From positions 1-6,878 of the forward strand of contig JAJRVB010000168.1 in NCBI GenBank assembly GCA_024277515.1: DNA of 6,878 nucleotides, given 5' to 3'. The notes beneath the pieces were generated by a model that ran no database searches, had not been told where the DNA came from, and saw only the letters and a program-made list of their open reading frames with translations. Position numbers and translations under genes: made by a program. The stretch is from Nitrospirota bacterium (GTDB taxonomy: Bacteria; Nitrospirota; Thermodesulfovibrionia; UBA6902). Positions 1 through 4,339 of this stretch are shown in pieces. The number at the start of each line of letters is the position of its first letter. Positions within the stretch are counted from its first letter, which is position 1.

Positions 1-774
1 CCCGTCGCCCCATATTACACTGCCTTCCTCGTCAACAACACCGATCCTGTCGGCATCCCCGTCATAACCAATGCCAAGCACCGCTTTTTCCTCCCTGACC
101 CTGGCGATCAGAGGGGCAAGGCTTTCCGGCAGGGTAGGATCGGGATGATGGTTTGGAAACCTGCCGTCAGGTTCACAATACAGTTCAACTACATCAGCCC
201 CGAGGGACCTCATGATTTCGGGTGCAACTATCCCTCCGGTGCCGTTTCCGGCATCAACAACGACTTTGATACCGGACATACTGTCAAACTTGCCCTTCAC
301 AAAATCAATATAGTCCTTAATAATGGGGTACTCTTCCACAGATCCGCTTCCATTATTGAAATCTTCCGCATCTATAATTTTTCTGAGGTCCTGGATCGCG
401 TCTCCAAAAATAGTCCCCCGGCCCACACTCAGTTTAAACCCGTTGAACTCGGGGGGATTGTGGCTGCCGGTAATCATGATGCCGCCGTCTACAGAAAGCG
501 TATACAGTGAATAATACTGAAGGGGTGTCGGGCAGAGTCCGAGGTCGATAACGTCAACACCTGATTCTGTGATGCCCTTTATTAAATGGTCTCTGATGAC
601 CGGAGAGTGCAGCCGGGCGTCCCAGCCCACGCTTATCCTTGCACGCTCTTTCCGGATAGATTTCAGCAGGTAAGCGGCGTATCCCCGGCCCAGAAGCTCA
701 ACCGCCTCCGGGGTCAAATCCGTTCCCCATATACCTCTGATGTCATACTGTCTGAAAATCGCAGGATTTATCAT
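1..774 (-). CDS. Phosphomannomutase/phosphoglucomutase, 5' part (C-terminus beyond left edge)
   Basis: This is an alpha-D-phosphohexomutase, which interconverts hexose 6-phosphates and 1-phosphates (mannose and/or glucose) to supply sugar nucleotides for envelope polysaccharides. It acts in the cytoplasm. The 258 visible codons read from the ATG at 774-772 with no stop to the window edge; the family is usually about 450-460 residues, so roughly the first 55% is present. The N-terminus has the typical YDIRGIWG (residues 10-17). The phospho-serine loop TGSHNP is at 102-107, with Ser104 as the phosphate carrier. The metal-binding loop DGDADR is at 238-243. The start is supported by AAAGGAGG (786-779) four bases upstream, rather close but strong. 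The gene is divergent from the lipoprotein gene and is not linked to the glutamate synthase operon. Whether mannose or glucose is preferred depends on the later domains, which are not visible. Confidence 0.93.
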   Translation of the reverse strand, partial: MINPAIFRQYDIRGIWGTDLTPEAVELLGRGYAAYLLKSIRKERARISVGWDARLHSPVIRDHLIKGITESGVDVIDLGLCPTPLQYYSLYTLSVDGGIMITGSHNPPEFNGFKLSVGRGTIFGDAIQDLRKIIDAEDFNNGSGSVEEYPIIKDYIDFVKGKFDSMSGIKVVVDAGNGTGGIVAPEIMRSLGADVVELYCEPDGRFPNHHPDPTLPESLAPLIARVREEKAVLGIGYDGDADRIGVVDEEGSVIWGDG

Positions 775-822
775 AATGCCTCCTTTATGCATACTGTACT
801 TCGACGGAATATGGCTTCAGAG

Positions 823-831
823 ATTATAACA
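823..831 (-). promoter_or_regulatory. Extended -10 promoter of the phosphohexomutase gene
   Basis: On the minus strand TGTTATAAT reads from 831 to 823, a perfect extended -10 (TGnTATAAT). No good -35 is seen at 16-18 bases, which is usual for extended -10 promoters. Transcription would start near 816, giving a leader of about 42 bases before the Shine-Dalgarno and ATG at 774. Prediction from motif only. Confidence 0.55.
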
Positions 832-896
832 TACACTGTAACCGCGTATATTTCCACAACATCGGCAGGGTCTCCACAAAACACGTTATAAAAAAA

Positions 897-905
897 TGTT
901 ATACT
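897..905 (+). promoter_or_regulatory. Extended -10 promoter of the lipoprotein gene
   Basis: TGTTATACT at 897-905 matches an extended -10 (TG-n-TATACT, five of six bases of TATAAT). There is no recognisable -35 at the usual distance. The start would lie near 912, about 54 bases upstream of the ATG at 966. The predicted -10 elements of the two divergent genes are about 70 bases apart, so they could share a regulator; nothing seen identifies one. Confidence 0.4.
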
Positions 906-965
906 CATTAATAGTTTTACTAATACGAACCAGCATATCAATGCGTAACAGAAGGAGTGCCGCTG

Positions 966-1331
966 ATGCGTACCAGGTTTTTTATTGTATGCTGCATTTT
1001 GCTGATGACAATGCTTTTTGCGTGTTCGTCGGAAAACAAACACATGATTACCGGGAAATGGACACTGACAGGCAAGATGATCGGCGGGTCCCCCTCTTCA
1101 TTCTGGGTTAAGTGGAACGGTGCGGTCATGGCCCCGTGGGAAACCCGCAGCTATGCATTATTGTCAGAAGGCACCTTTGACTTTACTGACGACACTCATA
1201 TCAGGATTATCATGAGTGCAGGGCACTACAAAGGCAAGGTCTATAATTTTGAAATCATAAAGCTGGATGAAAATGAGATGACACTGGGCAGCGACTACGA
1301 TGAGATCCGACTAAAACGTGTCATGGAATAA
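966..1331 (+). CDS. Small lipoprotein of unknown function, possibly lipocalin-like
   Basis: The 121-residue product begins with a lipoprotein signal peptide: basic MRTR, a hydrophobic stretch (5-18) and the lipobox LFAC, so Cys20 would be lipidated after cleavage. Ser at +2 suggests sorting to the outer membrane by the rules known for Gram-negative bacteria. The mature part of about 102 residues starts with a GKWTLTG motif and continues with short alternating strands (for example GTFDFTDDTHIRI and NFEIIKLDENEMTL), the pattern of small lipocalin-like beta-barrel domains; that fold is inference. No catalytic motif is visible. The ATG at 966 is preferred over an in-frame GTG at 957, because the Shine-Dalgarno GAAGGAG (951-957) is eight bases before the ATG and overlaps the GTG. 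It is probably a single-gene unit: 240 bases with a promoter and a terminator-like hairpin separate it from the next gene. Confidence 0.8.
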   Translation: MRTRFFIVCCILLMTMLFACSSENKHMITGKWTLTGKMIGGSPSSFWVKWNGAVMAPWETRSYALLSEGTFDFTDDTHIRIIMSAGHYKGKVYNFEIIKLDENEMTLGSDYDEIRLKRVME

Positions 1332-1347
1332 GGCTCCCCTTTGTTCA

Positions 1348-1398
1348 TTTGTAAGCTCGAGCCTCCGCAGAGCTCAATTTCTCACTTTTGTTTACAAA
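1348..1398. repeat. Inverted TTTGTAA/TTACAAA pair overlapping the operon -35
   Basis: TTTGTAA (1348-1354) and its inverted copy TTACAAA (1392-1398) flank 37 bases that include the palindromes GCTCGAGC (1355-1362) and GAGCTC (1370-1375). AAGCTC also recurs directly at 1353-1358 and 1397-1402. The right arm covers the predicted -35 hexamer. These could be half-sites of an operator, or chance in an AT-rich region. Confidence 0.3.
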
Positions 1399-1420
1399 GC
1401 TCTCTATTAACTGTTATTAT
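1391..1420 (+). promoter_or_regulatory. Sigma70-type promoter of the glutamate synthase operon
   Basis: TTTACA at 1391-1396 (five of six matches to TTGACA) is followed after 18 bases by TATTAT at 1415-1420 (five of six to TATAAT). A TG one base before the -10 gives an extended -10, TGTTATTAT. Transcription would begin near 1427, leaving a leader of about 145 bases before the ATG at 1572. No comparable sigma70 promoter is seen between the terminator-like hairpin (1449-1493) and the ATG, so this is the best candidate for the operon. Confidence 0.6.
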
Positions 1421-1448
1421 TTATATCCGTATTTTTACGCATAGAGCC

Positions 1449-1493
1449 GCGTCTTGTGCCATATAAAAATATTATGGCAGGGACGCTGTTTTT
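1449..1493 (+). terminator. Stem-loop with U-tract: intrinsic terminator or leader attenuator
   Basis: GCGTC (1449-1453) pairs with GACGC (1482-1486), and TGCCATA (1457-1463) pairs with TATGGCA (1473-1479) around the 9-base loop TAAAAATAT. Two possible G-U pairs and one bulged G lie between the stems. TGTTTTT follows at once (1487-1493). This has the shape of an intrinsic terminator on the plus strand. It could end the lipoprotein transcript, but because the predicted operon promoter lies upstream, it may act as an attenuator in the operon leader. Confidence 0.55.
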
Positions 1494-1508
1494 GACTGAG
1501 TAACAGTC
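1494..1508 (+). promoter_or_regulatory. Small leader hairpin competing with terminator flank
   Basis: GACTG (1494-1498) and CAGTC (1504-1508) form a perfect 5-bp stem with loop AGTAA. An alternative pairing, CTGTT (1486-1490) with AACAG (1502-1506), uses the end of the preceding stem and its U-tract, so the two structures exclude each other. Function is inferred only from position in the predicted leader. Confidence 0.3.
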
Positions 1509-1530
1509 CATTGAAAGAGAACAGGAAACC

Positions 1531-1553
1531 GGATTCCCCGTGTTTCGGAATCC
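1531..1553 (+). promoter_or_regulatory. Hairpin immediately upstream of the amidotransferase start
   Basis: GGATTCC (1531-1537) and GGAATCC (1547-1553) form a perfect 7-bp stem with a 9-base loop, ending 18 bases before the ATG at 1572. No Shine-Dalgarno is visible between hairpin and start (the stretch is AT-rich and ends AAATAAGAAT). The hairpin may shape access of the ribosome to the start, or be a DNA-binding palindrome. CCCCGT occurs in both the loop and just after the right arm. Confidence 0.4.
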
Positions 1554-1571
1554 CCGTTTGAAAATAAGAAT

Positions 1572-2681
1572 ATGTGCAGACTGGCGGCAATAACATCAGG
1601 TGAATATTTTTCCCCCATGGAAAACATCATTGCCCTTGAGACAATGAAAGAGGGGCATGACGGCTCCGGCATGGGACTCATACTGAAAGGCCTCGGTGGA
1701 GAATTCGAGGAATTAAAAGACTACCCTGTCCTCTCCGGCATCTGCTCCGAAGACGGCATGAAGACGCTTGACGGTTATATGAACAGGATCGGGTTCAGAC
1801 TCAAGTACACATGGACGCCAAAGACCCGGACTGTCAGGGGCATCGAAAGCCGTGACCACTATTTCGCAAGGGTCTATGATTACCCGGACATGCACAGGGA
1901 CAAGCCGCTTGAAGAAAAAGAAATGCTCCTCCTTAAGACAAGACTTGCCCTCCGGAGTCTGGGGGAAGAAGACGAATCAATTATCATATTCGCCTTTTAT
2001 CCGGACATCCTTGCATTAAAAGAAGTCGGTGATCCTCTTCAGCTGGGCGAGTTCTTAGGACTTGACAGGTCCTCACTCAAGGCGAAAATCGTCCTTGCTC
2101 AGGGGAGACAGAACACAAACTATGCGATCAACCTCTACGCATGCCATCCCTTCTTTATTAAGGGATACGGCACTATGACAAACGGAGAGAATACCGCTTT
2201 TATCCCTATCAGAGAGTTCCTCTCCGGGAGAAACATACCGGGATATATCGGATATAACAGTGACAGCGAGGTATTCTGCCACATACTGCATTACACATGC
2301 AGGCAGCTTGGATATCCACTGCATTATTATAAGGATGTAATTACGCCCCTCAAGCAGGACGAGATTGATGCCAGACCGGACAGGGAGGCAGCGAGTTATC
2401 TAAAGAGGTCTCTGCGGCCCCTCTGCATTGACGGTCCCAACTGCGTAATAGGATTTACACCTGACGGGACCTGTTTCATGGTACAGGACGCAAAGAAATT
2501 AAGACCGGGCGTAGTCGGGGGCGTAAAAGGCAAATTCGCTTTAATGTCGGAAGAATGCGGTCTCGACTCTGTCGTCCCCGGAAGAGACAAAACAACTGAT
2601 GTGTTCCCGATGAAATTTGACATGGTCATCATCAAACCGGATGCAGAGGAGGTATTGGTATGGAACCAGCTGCACGGTTAG
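1572..2681 (+). CDS. Stand-alone class II glutamine amidotransferase subunit of glutamate synthase
   Basis: This 369-residue protein supplies the glutaminase part of glutamate synthase: it hydrolyses glutamine and should pass ammonia to the FMN subunit encoded next. It begins Met-Cys-Arg, so removal of Met exposes the N-terminal nucleophile (Cys2), which fixes the start at 1572 although no good Shine-Dalgarno precedes it. Other class II marks are HDGSGMGL (29-36), GRQNTNY (178-184) with a probable glutamine-carboxylate Arg179, NGEN (204-207) for the oxyanion hole, and SDSEV (230-234) with Asp231. The C-terminal region ends with the SEECGLDSV-type segment (326-334) usual in these enzymes. In typical bacterial GltB this domain is the N-terminal third of a protein of about 1500 residues; here it is a separate gene, as in archaeal-type GOGAT. 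Its last 22 bases overlap the next gene, implying translational coupling. A phosphoribosyl-transferring role (PurF) is unlikely given the neighbours and the absence of a transferase domain. Confidence 0.9.
   Translation: MCRLAAITSGEYFSPMENIIALETMKEGHDGSGMGLILKGLGGEFEELKDYPVLSGICSEDGMKTLDGYMNRIGFRLKYTWTPKTRTVRGIESRDHYFARVYDYPDMHRDKPLEEKEMLLLKTRLALRSLGEEDESIIIFAFYPDILALKEVGDPLQLGEFLGLDRSSLKAKIVLAQGRQNTNYAINLYACHPFFIKGYGTMTNGENTAFIPIREFLSGRNIPGYIGYNSDSEVFCHILHYTCRQLGYPLHYYKDVITPLKQDEIDARPDREAASYLKRSLRPLCIDGPNCVIGFTPDGTCFMVQDAKKLRPGVVGGVKGKFALMSEECGLDSVVPGRDKTTDVFPMKFDMVIIKPDAEEVLVWNQLHG
2648..2652 (+). promoter_or_regulatory. Strong Shine-Dalgarno inside the upstream gene
   Basis: GGAGG at 2648-2652, within AGAGGAGGT, lies seven bases before the ATG at 2660 and sits inside the end of the amidotransferase gene. 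It decides the start of the FMN subunit gene and allows coupled translation. Confidence 0.85.
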
Positions 2682-4321
2682 ACAACAATCACGAACTCGC
2701 TGTCAAGGATTTCCCATACATAGTCAGATGGCGTGACGACAGGTGCAAACGCTGCGGCAGGTGCACGGCAGTATGTCCGATGTACGCCATTGAACCTGCA
2801 GTAATCGTGCAGCGCGCGCTTAAGTCCGAAGGGACCATGCCCGAGCCGCAGGCAGTGCGAAGGGTCATAACAATTGTTAAACAGACAACAGACATAAGCA
2901 GGTACTGCACCGGCTGCGCCACATGCACACTGGTATGCCCGAACGAGGCGATCGAGCCGGAATATAACCCTGCACACAAATTTAACTTCCACAAAAACAG
3001 GGGCGGTCATCCCTACAGACGTGGCGGCCGGAGAAACGACCCCGCGCCTTCTACTCTCGACAGGCTCCGTTTTTCGAGAATATCCATGCTGACAGACCCT
3101 GCGCTTGATGCAGGCAGGCATGAGTTCAGAATAAGGACATATCTCGGCAGGATACTCCCTGCAGAGGAACTTCCTGTAAGGGTTGTAAACAACAGGCTTG
3201 AAGTAAACAGGAAAGCGGGCACATTCGTGCCGCCGGTACGTGAAATATACCCGATCATGATCGGGAGCATGTCCATCGGCGCTCTTTCTCCATACATGTG
3301 GGAAGGGCTCGCAATGGGCATTACCTATTTAAATGAAGTTGAAGGCATGCCGGTTGTCATGTGCTCCGGAGAAGGCGGAATGCCTCAGAGGCTCCTGAGA
3401 TCAAGATTCATTAAATACTTCATCCCACAGATCGCCTCAGGCTACTTTGGCTGGGATGAAATCGTCAGGGCGATCCCGCATATGATAGAAGACCCCTGTG
3501 CAATCGAAATAAAATACGGACAGGGGGCAAAGCCGGGTGACGGCGGGCTGCTCATGGCGCACAAGGTGCTGAAGCTGATCTCGGAGATCAGGGGTGTCCC
3601 CATGGGCGTAGACCTTCCCTCACCGCCCACTCACCAGACCAAGTACTCAATTGAGGAGGCTGTTGCCAAAATGATCCAGTCCATGTACATGGCCTGGGGA
3701 TTCAGGGTCCCTGTATATCCAAAAATATCCGGGACCCATACTGCTAAAGCGGTCCTCAACAACCTTGTTAGAAATCCATATGCCGCGGCCCTCTCAATCG
3801 ATGGTGATGACGGCGGGACCGGGGCGGCATATAATGTGTCGATGGACAGCATGGGTCATCCCATAGCATCCAACATCAGGGAATGTTACCTTGACCTTGC
3901 AGCACAGGGAAAACAGAATGAACTCCCCCTTATTGCCGCGGGCGGGGTCGGAAAAAAAGGCAATCTCGCGGCCAATGCCGCAGCCCTGTTCATGCTTGGG
4001 GCTTCATGCGTCTCGATCGGTAAATATATCATGCAGGCAGCTGCGGGCTGTTTCGGCGATGAATATAACCGCTGCAATGTCTGCAACCTCGGCAAGTGCC
4101 CGCGCGGGATAACTACTCAGGACCCCAGGCTTTACAGGAGGCTTGATCCGGACAGGGTTGCTGAAAGGGTGGTCGAGGTATTCAAGTCAGTGGATACGGA
4201 ACTGAAGAAAATCTTTGCGCCCATGGGCAGAAGCACGGAACTGCCGATAGGCATGTCCGATGGAATCAGCGCTGACGATCCTGCAGTAGCGGAACGGCTG
4301 AAAATTAAATATAATTGTTGA
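2660..4321 (+). CDS. Glutamate synthase FMN/Fe-S subunit with N-terminal 2x[4Fe-4S] ferredoxin domain
   Basis: This 553-residue protein is the synthase core: on FMN it reduces the 2-iminoglutarate formed from ammonia and 2-oxoglutarate. The N-terminus has two ferredoxin motifs, C29-x2-C32-x2-C35-x3-C39-P and C83-x2-C86-x2-C89-x3-C93-P. The FMN-binding TIM-barrel follows from about residue 150. It shows IGSMSIGALS (201-210), the GltB signature GQGAKPGDGG (287-296), DGDDGGTGAA (381-390) and an AAGGVG phosphate-binding turn (426-431). The Fe-S site of the barrel is C472-x2-C475-x4-C480-P, different from the C-x5-C-x4-C of classic GltB that holds a [3Fe-4S] cluster. The start at 2660 has a strong Shine-Dalgarno. 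The amidotransferase and GXGXG domains of classic GltB are absent here but encoded on either side. The gene ends in a TGA that is in frame with the next gene. Confidence 0.92.
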   Translation: MEPAARLDNNHELAVKDFPYIVRWRDDRCKRCGRCTAVCPMYAIEPAVIVQRALKSEGTMPEPQAVRRVITIVKQTTDISRYCTGCATCTLVCPNEAIEPEYNPAHKFNFHKNRGGHPYRRGGRRNDPAPSTLDRLRFSRISMLTDPALDAGRHEFRIRTYLGRILPAEELPVRVVNNRLEVNRKAGTFVPPVREIYPIMIGSMSIGALSPYMWEGLAMGITYLNEVEGMPVVMCSGEGGMPQRLLRSRFIKYFIPQIASGYFGWDEIVRAIPHMIEDPCAIEIKYGQGAKPGDGGLLMAHKVLKLISEIRGVPMGVDLPSPPTHQTKYSIEEAVAKMIQSMYMAWGFRVPVYPKISGTHTAKAVLNNLVRNPYAAALSIDGDDGGTGAAYNVSMDSMGHPIASNIRECYLDLAAQGKQNELPLIAAGGVGKKGNLAANAAALFMLGASCVSIGKYIMQAAAGCFGDEYNRCNVCNLGKCPRGITTQDPRLYRRLDPDRVAERVVEVFKSVDTELKKIFAPMGRSTELPIGMSDGISADDPAVAERLKIKYNC

Positions 4322-4339
4322 TTTTTTATAACGACCATT

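Noticed and set aside
145..510. Plus-strand open frame of 121 codons within the phosphohexomutase region
   Set aside because: The minus strand has the phospho-serine and metal-binding loops of a mutase in one uninterrupted frame; the plus-strand frame has no motif support.
957..965. GTG start for the lipoprotein three codons upstream of the ATG
   Set aside because: The GTG overlaps the Shine-Dalgarno GAAGGAG, whereas the ATG at 966 is spaced eight bases from it.
1475..1490. Possible sigma54 (-24/-12) promoter, TGGCAG...CTGT
   Set aside because: The -24 part is fair, but the -12 position reads GT instead of the near-invariant GC, and the bases are already explained by the terminator-like stem.
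2678..3121. Minus-strand open frame of 147 codons over the ferredoxin domain
   Set aside because: The plus strand there encodes clear ferredoxin and FMN-domain motifs; the antisense frame is a by-product of its codon use.
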